From: Aphodosoma sp051870875
GTDB lineage: Bacteria; Bacteroidota; Bacteroidia; Bacteroidales; Paludibacteraceae
NCBI GenBank assembly: GCA_051870875.1
Contig: JBJECG010000027.1
Coordinates: 1 to 9,922, forward strand
Length of the DNA: 9,922 bases
Direction of reading: 5' to 3'
Shown: piece by piece, positions 1 to 6,727 of the stretch
How positions within the stretch are numbered: the stretch's first letter is position 1
Layout: each line of letters starts with the position of its first letter
Notes under the pieces: model-generated
Database searches by the model: none
What the model was told of the DNA's origin: nothing
The model's input: only the letters and a program-made list of their open reading frames with translations
Program-made: the position numbers and the translations under genes

Positions 1-360
1 CTGATGGTATCTGTAGTTGGAAATGTCAAATATTGGAATTTGGCGAAAACATTTGTTTCCGGCCGGGTGGAGTACACTGTTATGGCGCGGAAAATTGAAA
101 GTGATTCGACAGCTGACGGCGTAACTTACAAGAAACTTTACTGTTCTGCTGACAGTGAAATCTCGGAATGGAACTTTGAGGCTCCGGTACGTGAACAAGA
201 CGGGAAAGTGTGGGTTGTGGCTGACGGTAAAGAAAATCTGCTGCATGATTTCGCTGTAAATGGAAACTGGTTGTATGGTGACCGTCTGTGCTTCGCCACA
301 TACAAAAAACGGACATCCGGCTGCATGATCGGATATCCGTTTTTGTGGTATATACTGTAA
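1..360 (+). CDS. Hypothetical protein, 3' part (5' end outside window)
   Basis: The frame is open from the first base and ends in TAA at 358-360. ATG at 4 could be a start, but the frame continues to the window edge, so I treat it as partial. The text (GVTYKKLY, VREQDGKVW, LLHDFAV) resembles a class of Bacteroides secreted or lipoprotein-like hypotheticals in which a 'GxxYKKLY ... REedgKVy ... LLYDFsl.vGD' pattern is followed by about 100 more residues. That resemblance is from memory and not tested. Here the frame stops about 35 residues after the LLHDFAV motif. Its last 19 codons lie on a terminator-like hairpin, which suggests a truncated or diverged C-terminus. No function can be assigned. 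Confidence 0.45.
   Translation: MMVSVVGNVKYWNLAKTFVSGRVEYTVMARKIESDSTADGVTYKKLYCSADSEISEWNFEAPVREQDGKVWVVADGKENLLHDFAVNGNWLYGDRLCFATYKKRTSGCMIGYPFLWYIL
304..345. terminator. Bidirectional hairpin terminator
   Basis: The arms 305-318 and 331-344 are inverted copies with one mismatch (14 positions), with a 12-base loop. The outer ends are an A run (304-309) and a T run (340-344), so the hairpin has a U-tail on either strand. It lies between the + gene ending at 360 and the - strand gene ending at 378, where a shared convergent terminator is expected. It overlaps the last codons of the + frame. Confidence 0.7.
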
Positions 361-377
361 ATGTATCTTCCGCCGTA

Positions 378-815
378 TCAGAAAGGAAGATCATCCGCCG
401 GGGATGATGCCGGCGTGCCGTTGAATGGCTCGGCCTGGGTGGCCGGAGCTTGCATTGGAGCCGGCTGTGCGTAAGGCTGGCCGTATTGAGGTGCATAGGG
501 TGCCGGCTGTTCCATCGGTGTCGCTCCGTCGGATGTGGTGCGTGATATGCGGTATGCGTTGATGGAGTTGAACCAGCGTCCGTTGTATTCGCGGGCATCG
601 ATGTCGAAATATACTTCTATTTCTTCTCCCATTTGGATGTGTGCTTCGTTGATGCGGTCCTGACCAAACAGGCGGAAACATATTTTACGGGGGTATTGTC
701 CGGGGATTTCTATTACATATTCCTGCGACATCCAGTCTCGGCCCGTTGATTTGCTTACACCGCTGGCTGCCGGTGCTATAAAAATTACTCTTCCTTGTGC
801 TTTGAGTTCTGACAT
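378..815 (-). CDS. DUF3127 family OB-fold protein with SSB-like tail
   Basis: The product is 145 aa. Residues about 3-92 match the Bacteroidota DUF3127 pattern: a GVSKSTG turn, QEYVIEI, a YPRKICFRLFG strand, QMGEEIEVYFDIDAREYNGRWF. The family is thought to be OB-fold and SSB-related. Residues 98-138 are a low-complexity Pro/Gln/Ala linker, and the protein ends in ADDLPF, very like the C-terminal SSB tail (DDDIPF/DDDLPF) that docks SSB-interacting proteins. A role in binding single-stranded nucleic acid is an inference. The frame extends 17 codons upstream of ATG 815, but the family begins with a short 'MSELKAQGRV'-like strand, so I start there. The leader is A-rich with no Shine-Dalgarno, as usual in this phylum. 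Confidence 0.85.
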   Translation of the reverse strand: MSELKAQGRVIFIAPAASGVSKSTGRDWMSQEYVIEIPGQYPRKICFRLFGQDRINEAHIQMGEEIEVYFDIDAREYNGRWFNSINAYRISRTTSDGATPMEQPAPYAPQYGQPYAQPAPMQAPATQAEPFNGTPASSPADDLPF

Positions 816-849
816 GATATTGTATTTTTGTTGTTTTGCCTGTGTGATT

Positions 850-857
850 CGAATATA
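850..857 (-). promoter_or_regulatory. Possible -7 promoter element for the DUF3127 gene
   Basis: On the - strand this reads TATATTCG, a one-base variant of the Bacteroidota -7 consensus TAnnTTTG, about 35 nt upstream of the chosen ATG. No -33 TTTG stands at the expected distance; the tRNA terminator occupies that place. Weak call. Confidence 0.25.
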
Positions 858-864
858 AGCTAAC

Positions 865-898
865 AAAAAAGAGATTAAGTACTGTGTCTTAACCTCTT
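865..898 (-). terminator. Rho-independent terminator of tRNA-Pro
   Basis: The arms 888-898 and 869-879 form an 11-bp stem (one G-U pair on the - strand RNA) around an 8-nt loop. The stem runs into six U (A run at 865-870 on +). It begins 43 nt past the 3' end of the tRNA, in the correct direction. Confidence 0.75.
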
Positions 899-941
899 CT
901 GCCTGTCAATGCCACGCACATTTACTAACCCTTAAAAATCG

Positions 942-1016
942 TCGGGATACCAGGATTCGAACCTGGGACCCCCTGCTCCCAAAGCAGGTGCGCTAACCGG
1001 ACTGCGCTACATCCCG
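942..1016 (-). tRNA. tRNA-Pro, anticodon UGG
   Basis: A complete 75-nt cloverleaf on the - strand. The acceptor arm CGGGATG pairs with TATCCCG (last pair G-U) and the discriminator is A. The D arm contains GTCCGGTTAGC. The anticodon stem CCTGC/GCAGG encloses loop TTTGGGA, with anticodon TGG at 979-981. The T arm has the GGTTCGAATCC signature. The 3' CCA is not encoded, as usual in Bacteroidota. UGG reads CCA/CCG and, with modification, the other proline codons. It has its own promoter (1060-1091) and terminator (865-898), so it is a single-gene transcript between miaA and the DUF3127 gene. Confidence 0.97.
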
Positions 1017-1059
1017 AGTGGTGCGTGGCTTTGCCGTGTGCTTCTTTTCAAAAGCGGTG

Positions 1060-1091
1060 CAAAGGTACGCTTTTTTTCATTATGCACCAAA
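1060..1091 (-). promoter_or_regulatory. Promoter of tRNA-Pro
   Basis: On the - strand: TTTG (1088-1091), a 20-bp spacer, then TACCTTTG (1060-1067), followed by C. This is a full match to the Bacteroidota housekeeping consensus TTTG-N19-21-TAnnTTTG. Transcription would start near 1053, giving a 5' leader of roughly 35-40 nt before the mature tRNA. Confidence 0.8.
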
Positions 1092-1146
1092 TATTTTGAG
1101 GCTAATTTGTTCGCTGTACAGTATTCTTTTGGCTGCCAGGTCTGTA

Positions 1147-2106
1147 TCATATACGTATTCCGGAGTTTACGCTGCATTCAGGGAATTTGTTCTGTTCTAT
1201 TATCCCGAGGGTTTGGGCTATGCGGTGTTCGGGATCGGCTTCACCGTCGATGTGGAAAATGGTGAATCCGCGCCGTTCCATACCACGGAACCAGGTCATC
1301 TGCCGTTTGGCAAACTGGTGTATGGCTATTTCAAGCCTTGAAATCATTGTTCCGTAGTCTGTCATGCCAAGGACATATTCGGTGAGGTACTTGTATTCCA
1401 GACCGTAATAGATGAGATCTTCGGGTGCGGTGCCTTCGGCTATAAGCCGGCGCACTTCATCGGCCATGCCGTTTTCCATGCGTGTCCGCAGGCGGTCGCT
1501 GATGCGGCGTCTGCGGGTCTCGCGGCTGATGTCAACCATTATTATGAGAGGTGAAAATTGGGGGTAGTCAGTGTCGGTTTGTTGGTTATGTGTATAGTAG
1601 TCGGCTATCTCTATGGCGCGGACGGCACGTCTTACGGTGTCTGTATCCGTCTTGTTGTGCCGGTGGTAATCGGGGTATGAGTCGAGTATTTTTGCCAGCT
1701 CTTCAAGATTTTTTCCGGCGAGTGATTTTCGCAGTTCCCCGTTTACCGGTACTTCCAGAAGCCGGTATCCTGTCAGTACGGCTTCCACATAGAGGCCGGA
1801 GCCTCCGCAGAGTATGGGGGTCGCGCCGCGGCTGGTTATGTCGGTATAGGCTTCTATGAAATCGCGTTGGTATTCATAGAGGTTGTATTTGTAGCCGGCC
1901 GGGCGGATGTCTATCAGGTGGTATGGTATTGCTTGGCCGCCGACTGTGTATTCGTCGAGGTCTTTGCCCGTACCGAGATCCATTCCTCGGTATATCTGGC
2001 GCGAATCGGCACTGATTATCTCGCCTCCTATTCTGGCTGCCACCTGTGTGGCAAGTGCCGTTTTGCCTGTTGCGGTCGGACCTATTATGGTGATGAGTTG
2101 CTGCAC
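1147..2106 (-). CDS. miaA: tRNA dimethylallyltransferase MiaA
   Basis: 319 aa, normal family length. It transfers dimethylallyl from DMAPP to N6 of A37 in tRNAs that read UNN codons, the first step to i6A/ms2i6A. Visible motifs are the P-loop GPTATGKT (9-16), ISADSRQIYRGMDLGTGKD (31-49) with Asp35 in the position of the family's catalytic aspartate, GGSGLY (101-106), a basic RETRRRRISDRLRTRM helix (195-210), and the C-terminal QFAKRQMTWFR signature (264-274). The start is GTG at 2106; an in-frame stop lies at 2134-2136 with no ATG between. The P-loop at residue 9 supports this start. A promoter -7 box lies only 23 bp upstream, so the leader is very short. Bacteroidales often carry two miaA paralogues; which one this is cannot be told here. 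Confidence 0.95.
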   Translation of the reverse strand: MQQLITIIGPTATGKTALATQVAARIGGEIISADSRQIYRGMDLGTGKDLDEYTVGGQAIPYHLIDIRPAGYKYNLYEYQRDFIEAYTDITSRGATPILCGGSGLYVEAVLTGYRLLEVPVNGELRKSLAGKNLEELAKILDSYPDYHRHNKTDTDTVRRAVRAIEIADYYTHNQQTDTDYPQFSPLIIMVDISRETRRRRISDRLRTRMENGMADEVRRLIAEGTAPEDLIYYGLEYKYLTEYVLGMTDYGTMISRLEIAIHQFAKRQMTWFRGMERRGFTIFHIDGEADPEHRIAQTLGIIEQNKFPECSVNSGIRI

Positions 2107-2128
2107 GACAGTAGATTTTGTATCGGCG

Positions 2129-2136
2129 CAAAGTTA
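2129..2136 (-). promoter_or_regulatory. -7 promoter element for miaA
   Basis: The - strand reads TAACTTTG followed by C, a perfect TAnnTTTG. It lies in the 35-bp space between the stop of the upstream gene (2142) and the GTG of miaA. The predicted start near 2122 leaves a leader of about 15 nt. No clear -33 TTTG was found. Confidence 0.55.
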
Positions 2137-2141
2137 CGAAT

Positions 2142-2591
2142 TTATTTTGAATATGACGGCGGCATGTCCTTGCTGCATCGTCGTTTCAGCAATGGCCGCA
2201 GCCGTTTCAGAATATGTGCTGCTGCAACGGCTGTTGTGGCGAGGCTTATCCTGTAGTGCCACATTCCTTCTGGCGAGTTGGGGCCTTCTGTCCAAAGCAA
2301 CATCATGCCGGTGAGCACTGATATTGTGAATATTATTGTCAGTATGGCAGTCGTTTTGCTGTGTTTCCCGATACCTTTCATTACAAGACTTTTATACCAG
2401 TTCCGATGCTGCCATGCGTGTACCGTGGCGCAGAGCATGAACAGCAGGCTTGCCAGTATATGTGTTACGGCCCAGTTGTGCCATATTTCATGGCAGCATC
2501 TGTGCCCTGCTGCGTGCAGGGCTATGCCCGAAATGGCCGACAACGTAAATGCAGCCATCAGACACCAGTCTGTTGTGTGTGTCTTTTTCAT
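2142..2591 (-). CDS. DUF4405-like four-helix membrane protein
   Basis: 149 aa with four predicted membrane helices at about 10-28, 42-60, 80-100 and 112-128, and a basic, cysteine-containing C-terminal tail. Histidines sit in or near the helices (His26, His30, His34, His38, His44, His58, His62, His112, His126), the arrangement expected of a small cytochrome-b-like or ferric-reductase-like haem membrane protein (DUF4405 type). Haem binding is an inference. ATG 2591 (MKKTHTTDWC) is chosen over the upstream in-frame codons because the promoter box at 2618-2625 would overlap a longer reading. It sits directly upstream of miaA, which has its own -7 element, so the two need not be one operon. Confidence 0.75.
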   Translation of the reverse strand: MKKTHTTDWCLMAAFTLSAISGIALHAAGHRCCHEIWHNWAVTHILASLLFMLCATVHAWQHRNWYKSLVMKGIGKHSKTTAILTIIFTISVLTGMMLLWTEGPNSPEGMWHYRISLATTAVAAAHILKRLRPLLKRRCSKDMPPSYSK

Positions 2592-2617
2592 GTCTTTTTG
2601 TTGCTGTAAAAACGATG

Positions 2618-2646
2618 CAAAGTTAGGCATTTCGCAATGTACGCAA
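2618..2646 (-). promoter_or_regulatory. Promoter of the DUF4405-like gene
   Basis: On the - strand, TTG (2644-2646), an 18-bp spacer, then TAACTTTG followed by C (2618-2625). The -7 element is perfect; the spacer is slightly shorter than the usual 19-21. It ends 26 bp before the ATG at 2591. Confidence 0.6.
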
Positions 2647-3140
2647 CGATAACAATTGTAAAGAAAACATTGTCTTCTGTGTGTTGCCCGTTTTGCACTG
2701 GGTCTTTCATATCCCGTTTTTATTGGGACTATGTGGCAGTTGTGTCGTGTGTTTGTATCGTAAATCTATGTATGAATGTCAGGTAACTCACGGCAAAATC
2801 TCAATATGAGTAACCAATACATTGATAGCGGAATGCACGGTTTACGAGTGTCAAGTAAATGCTGGAACGTAAGAGAGTGAAGTCATGGCTTGAATCCGTG
2901 TCGGCATTTACCGATACGGATGTGGAAGTTTGTTATATGGGTGAACGATTTTCTACATCACTTACTGTGATTCTGAACTGGTTACTATGATTCTGATTTG
3001 GGATGAAAACAGAAGAATATCTTTCGGGGAAGTGGCTGACAAGGTAAATGGCACCCTCGGGAAATTTTTATCGGGCCCTGCTGTGTATCGTTCCATAGCC
3101 TCGTCTGCCTTATTATTCCGGCTTTAATGAGGCCGTTTGG
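2647..3140. other. Intergenic gap of about 0.5 kb with small ORFs and repeats
   Basis: No recognisable gene. It holds two short + strand frames that overlap by ATGA: 2859-2990 (43 codons, MLERKRVKSWLESV...) and 2987-3127 (46 codons, MILIWDENRRISFGEV...). A perfect-to-wobble 11-bp hairpin spans 2894-2921 without a T tail, and a 20-bp tandem duplication occupies 2962-3001. The small frames are convergent with the Crp/Fnr gene. They could be a decayed gene, two tiny proteins, or chance. Upstream of 2850 I see only an imperfect inverted repeat (2782-2790 with 2807-2815). Confidence 0.4.
2962..3001. repeat. 20-bp tandem repeat, two copies
   Basis: The unit TTACTGTGATTCTGAACTGG (2962-2981) is followed directly by a copy at 2982-3001 that differs at three positions. 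The duplication is not a multiple of three, so it shifts the frame between the two small overlapping ORFs here. Confidence 0.7.
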
Positions 3141-3671
3141 TTACCGTCTGTTACGTATCCGCGAAAGCGATACGGGTGTGATGCCCAGGTACGACGCTAT
3201 ATAGTGTTGCGGCACACGCTGTATGATGGTGGGATGTTCACGCAGCAGCTCCTCATACCGCTGTTGCGGAGTGTCCTTTATCCGGGACAGGAAAAGCTGC
3301 TGGTAGACATGGAAACGCTCTGCCAGCTTCTTTTCGTATAGTTTCCTGACTTCTGCGTTCTCTGTTATAAGTTTGTTGAGAGCATTGCGTTTCAGTATCA
3401 GGACCTCGCTCTTTTCGATACTTTCCAATGAAAAAAGGCTTGGCCGCCTGTAATACAGACTGTCGTACGATGCCACCATATTTCCTTCGAAGAAAAACTG
3501 GAATGTTATGTCTTTGCCCTCTTTCAGGAAAAACAGCCTCAGACACCCTTTGCGTATAAGGTACAGATATTGTGCCGTTTCCCCTTCTTCAAGCAATAGG
3601 GTCTTGGCCGGAATCTCTTCAGTTGTTATTCCGTCTGCATTCGAGAGGCATTCAAAAAGGTTGTCGTACAT
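3141..3671 (-). CDS. Crp/Fnr family transcriptional regulator
   Basis: 176 aa. Residues about 18-95 form the cyclic-nucleotide-binding-type beta roll (LLLEEGE, YLIRKGCLRLFF, GKDITFQFFFEGNMV). A long dimerisation helix follows at about 97-130, and a short C-terminal helix-turn-helix at about 152-174 (VPQHYIASYLGITPVSLSRIR), which is the recognition pattern of Bacteroidota Crp/Fnr proteins. I see no cluster of cysteines as in FNR and no convincing cAMP phosphate-binding Arg-Ser pair, so the ligand is unknown. It is the last gene of the M16 peptidase - methyltransferase - regulator run, 36 bp after the methyltransferase stop, with no promoter box visible between them, so it is probably co-transcribed. 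Cross-hits in this family are common; the specific target cannot be inferred. Confidence 0.88.
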   Translation of the reverse strand: MYDNLFECLSNADGITTEEIPAKTLLLEEGETAQYLYLIRKGCLRLFFLKEGKDITFQFFFEGNMVASYDSLYYRRPSLFSLESIEKSEVLILKRNALNKLITENAEVRKLYEKKLAERFHVYQQLFLSRIKDTPQQRYEELLREHPTIIQRVPQHYIASYLGITPVSLSRIRNRR

Positions 3672-3707
3672 AAGTGTTTTGATGTGGTGCGTCTGCCTGT
3701 TGGCCGG

Positions 3708-4379
3708 TCACTTCACTCTCATCATGGTCAGTCCGTCGCGCAGTGGCAGTATGATCTTCTCTATCCGCGGGTCGGTTGCTATGAAGTCGTTGAACTCTTT
3801 GATGGCTATAGTCTGATAGTCATTTGTTGCAGGATGCGGGTCAAGCACTTTGCCGTCCCAAAGCGTATTGTCTGCAAGGATAAGTCCGCCCTGTCTCATT
3901 TTGTGCAGCAGCAGTTCGTAGTATTTTCGGTAACACCGTTTGTCGGCATCGATAAATGCCATGTCGAATTCTCCCCCGAGCGTTGGTACCACTTCTGCAG
4001 CATCGCCTATGTGAAGTGTCACTTTTTTGCCGTGTTCGGCGCGTGACAACTGCTTGCGTATAAATTCCTCCTGTTCGTCATCGATCTCTATTGTGTGCAA
4101 TTCTCCGTCATCGGGCAATCCTTCTGCCATGCAAAGAGCCGAATAGCCGGAAAAAGTGCCTATTTCCACAATGCGCCGTGCTCCCGAAATTTCAACTGCC
4201 ATTTTCAGTATCCGCCCCTGCAGATGCCCTGATATCATTCGCGGGTTGATCATGTGCAGATGTGTGGCGCGAACTACCTCGTTGAGGTATGGCGGCTCCG
4301 GTTCTGAGTGTGACAGTATATATTCGTCGATCTGTTGTTGGGCATCGGCGGCGTAGTGCGGGGCTTGTGTCAGTTTCAT
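3708..4379 (-). CDS. SAM-dependent O-methyltransferase (Methyltransf_3 / CCoAOMT-like)
   Basis: 223 aa, full length for the family. It should transfer a methyl group from S-adenosylmethionine to a hydroxyl of a small, probably catechol-like substrate; the natural substrate of bacterial members is mostly unknown. Seen: SAM motif I VEIGTFSGYSAL (71-82), the ribose-binding acidic position in TIEID (Glu98), HIGDA (123-127), FIDADK (142-147), and ADNTLWDG (169-176). Asp144, Asp170 and Asn171 match the divalent-metal ligands of the CCoAOMT fold. It starts 12 bp after the M16 peptidase stop and is followed 36 bp later by the Crp/Fnr gene, so the three look like one operon. The protein is soluble with no signal peptide. 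Confidence 0.9.
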   Translation of the reverse strand: MKLTQAPHYAADAQQQIDEYILSHSEPEPPYLNEVVRATHLHMINPRMISGHLQGRILKMAVEISGARRIVEIGTFSGYSALCMAEGLPDDGELHTIEIDDEQEEFIRKQLSRAEHGKKVTLHIGDAAEVVPTLGGEFDMAFIDADKRCYRKYYELLLHKMRQGGLILADNTLWDGKVLDPHPATNDYQTIAIKEFNDFIATDPRIEKIILPLRDGLTMMRVK

Positions 4380-4391
4380 GATGCAGAAAAA

Positions 4392-5639
4392 TTACGAATG
4401 TTCGCTGTAAATCAGTGTGGTGAGTTGTGACGGGTCAAACAACGTCCGGGCTGCCGTCATCAAATCATCGGCTGTAATGGTTTCTATTATGGACAGCTGC
4501 TCCTCATCTGAGGTAAATGGCAGTCCGTGGAGGTAGGTTTTGCTTATGCCCAGTGCCAGGTTCTCCTGATTTTCGTTGGCTATCAGTACCTGCCCTCGCA
4601 GTTGTAGTTTAGCCTGACGCAGCTGTTGTGCCGTGAGCGGTTTGTTGCAAAGCATATCCATCTGTTGCATGCACAGTTGCTGTGTACGGCGCAGATTCTT
4701 CGGGTCGCACCCGAAGTATATGCTCCACGCCCCGGTATCGGTATAATATGTGGCATTGCTTTCTATATTGTAACACAATCCGTTACGTTCACGGACTGCA
4801 AGATTCAGACGCGATACCATACTTGGCCCGCCAAGTATGTTGTTGAGTAGCACGGTTGTCAGTCTGTTGTCGGCCGACATATTGCAGCACCGGTTGCCTA
4901 TTATGCAGTGGGCTTGGTAAGTGTCGCGGTTTTCGGTGTGTGTCGCCGGCCGGTAGGCGGCGGGGGCGGTGCGCACAACGTCCGTCCCTTGTGGCGCATG
5001 GCCGAAGTGCCGGGCTGCAAGTTTGAAAAATTTTTCTGCCTGGTAGCTGCCCATGTAGAATACCACAATGCGCTGTGCTGCGTACATGCGCCGGACGAAT
5101 CGTTGCATCTTGAGGCTGTCGGTATTGTTCAGGCTTTCTTCTGTGCCGAGTATGTTGCGCCCTATGCTGTCATTAGGGAAAAGCAGTGTCTCGAATTCAT
5201 CGTATATCGATTCCGACGGAGTGTCATTGTAACTTTGTATCTCGTCAAGCACCACATCGCGTTCTCGTTTTATCTCGTTGTCGGGAAAAGTGGAATTCAA
5301 AGTTACGTCAGCCAGCAATTCGACTGCACGGTCGGTATATTTTGCCGGAACGGTGGCATATACATAAGTTTCCTCTTTGGTGGTGTAGGCATCGAGCTGA
5401 CCGCCTACACTCTCCAGACGCGATATGATATGGTAACTTTTGCGGTGTGTCGTACCTTTGAAAAGCATGTGTTCTGTAAAGTGAGCCATGCCGCTCTCGT
5501 CCGGCAGCTCGTCGCGCGTGCCGGCGTCTACGGCCACGCCTATCCATGCCACCGGCCGGTCGGACTGTAGGTGCAGAAGGCGCAACCCGTTAGGTAAAAC
5601 AAATGTACTATGTCTCATTATTTGCGTGTTACTCATCAT
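4392..5639 (-). CDS. M16B family zinc metallopeptidase
   Basis: 415 aa from the ATG pair at 5637-5639. It is a single-chain insulinase/processing-peptidase-like enzyme that cleaves peptides in a closed two-domain chamber. The inverted zinc motif HFTEH is at 53-57 (zinc ligands His53 and His57, catalytic Glu56). The third ligand Glu133 lies in VVLDEI, exactly 76 residues after His57 as in the HxxEH-x76-E family rule. The second-domain signature GGPSMVSRLN...RERNGLCYNI (270-292) carries the conserved Arg/Tyr pair. No signal peptide, so a cytoplasmic place is likely. The frame extends upstream to 5732, but a promoter box at 5676-5683 argues against that. Starts at 5636 or 5618 (MRHSTFVLPNGLRL, the usual family beginning) are also possible. 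First gene of the operon with the methyltransferase and regulator. Confidence 0.93.
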   Translation of the reverse strand: MMSNTQIMRHSTFVLPNGLRLLHLQSDRPVAWIGVAVDAGTRDELPDESGMAHFTEHMLFKGTTHRKSYHIISRLESVGGQLDAYTTKEETYVYATVPAKYTDRAVELLADVTLNSTFPDNEIKRERDVVLDEIQSYNDTPSESIYDEFETLLFPNDSIGRNILGTEESLNNTDSLKMQRFVRRMYAAQRIVVFYMGSYQAEKFFKLAARHFGHAPQGTDVVRTAPAAYRPATHTENRDTYQAHCIIGNRCCNMSADNRLTTVLLNNILGGPSMVSRLNLAVRERNGLCYNIESNATYYTDTGAWSIYFGCDPKNLRRTQQLCMQQMDMLCNKPLTAQQLRQAKLQLRGQVLIANENQENLALGISKTYLHGLPFTSDEEQLSIIETITADDLMTAARTLFDPSQLTTLIYSEHS

Positions 5640-5675
5640 TAATCTCCGACTTTTTATCGTTACACTACAGAGGTG

Positions 5676-5683
5676 CGAAGATA
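5676..5683 (-). promoter_or_regulatory. Probable -7 promoter element of the M16 operon
   Basis: The - strand reads TATCTTCG followed by C, a one-base variant of TAnnTTTG. The predicted start near 5669 leaves a leader of about 30 nt to the ATG pair. No -33 TTTG was found at the right spacing. Confidence 0.4.
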
Positions 5684-6257
5684 CGCATTTTTTGCCAAAT
5701 ACCACACCTCCCATCCGTAATGACTCCCACACGAAGATTAATTAGTATATTTGTGGCAGTTAATCAATTGTAAAAATCAGAATTGTTATTACTGTAAAAA
5801 TGCAGGTCCGTTATTTATTCTGCCGCGAAATTGAATTTACAAAAAAACATACTCATTTAAGGGATTTGCAATTTATACTGCTAACGGTTTTATTGTGTTT
5901 TGCCTGTTTAAGACGACAAAGGTGCCCGTTCTTGTCTTTCCGGTTTTGTAGATATTATATCAAAGCCAACAAAAGCAACTGTATATGTGATACTTATAAG
6001 TTTGTGCCTGTTTTGCAACATATAGCAGTGTCTTTTATTGAATCTTTCTGTTTTTCCATTCGAAAAATTTGGTAAATAAAAAATAGATTGCCTTTGTCGC
6101 GTAGGGTATTGCGCATTACCAAACGTTTTTCACTGACCTTTTATCAACCTTTTGACGCTTACTGTTATGTGTAAAAAAACACTTTGCTTTTACTTCTTGT
6201 ACCTTAATGATAGTTACCCTTTTTGGCACATCTTGCAGTGATCCAAAACAAATTTAA
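5684..6257. other. AT-rich stretch without a supported gene
   Basis: Strikingly AT-rich compared with the genes on the left. A + strand frame at 5800-6075 has 91 codons, but its composition (Phe, Cys, Ile, Arg rich, no domain pattern) looks like untranslated AT-rich DNA. TATATTTG at 5746-5753 is a perfect + strand -7 match but has no -33 partner. A near-direct repeat 'CCTTTT' pair at about 6140-6155 and a GTGT/ACAC mini-hairpin near 6168-6181 are the only other local structures. I see no RNA gene. Confidence 0.5.
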
Positions 6258-6727
6258 GAGGTATCAGTAAACGCCGGAAGACAAGAATGGGTTCAGAACG
6301 CGGTTCCAGCTAACGATGTGGTGATTGTCAGGGTCTCACATGGAAAAAAACGCGGAAAATGGCTGAATCAATGGTGCGACGGGGATCAAATACTCCGTTG
6401 TTGGAGATGGTTTCCAAAAAGATGTTATAATTAACAGTCCGGACCCCTATGAATTTGAAAACTATATGTACATGGAATTCAGAGAAATGGGTCGTGTCGT
6501 CCTAAAAATTCCGGAATATCATGATGTTACACGACAGCGTTTGGATTTCTATGATTGGAAGTAACGATGGAATTTATATTGACGCACCGATAATTATCGA
6601 CGAGCCGGAAGCCCTCACTTTCCTGCACTCAACTAAACCGATGATAATAGTGCCTGACTTTTATCAGGCTATACCTGAAATGAATGGTTTGGTTCTCCCG
6701 ATATTAGGCATATACAATGGGAACTGA
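6258..6727 (+). pseudogene. Possible decayed gene spread over three frames
   Basis: Three protein-like stretches follow each other on + in different frames. The first starts at 6258 (GRQEWVQNAVPANDVVIV, then SHGKKRGKWLN). The second is 6367-6564 (ATGIKYSVVGDGFQKDV, ending RLDFYDWK-stop). The third is 6521-6727 (NDGIYIDAPIIIDEPEAL, ending GIYNGN-stop). The first two have no credible start codon, the third only an internal ATG, and each step shifts the frame the same way. Together they would make about 150 residues of one degraded protein. I do not recognise the family. An accidental run of open frames is the main alternative, and the calls of the frameshift points are approximate (first one between about 6367 and 6430, second near 6555). 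Confidence 0.3.

Noticed and set aside
80..598. 172-codon - strand ORF over the end of the first gene and the DUF3127 gene
   Set aside because: His/Ser/Thr/Arg-rich shadow text that crosses a terminator and overlaps a well supported gene in another frame.
942..1016. tRNA-Pro as an integration site
   Set aside because: No second copy of its 3' end and no integrase in the window; the neighbours are housekeeping genes and the tRNA keeps its own promoter and terminator.
4908..5570. 220-codon + strand ORF inside the M16 peptidase
   Set aside because: Antisense shadow; the - strand frame has the exact HxxEH-x76-E motif.
5800..6075. 91-codon + strand ORF in the AT-rich gap
   Set aside because: Composition (many Phe, Cys, Ile, Arg), no domain-like pattern and no solid promoter; it looks like chance openness of AT-rich DNA.
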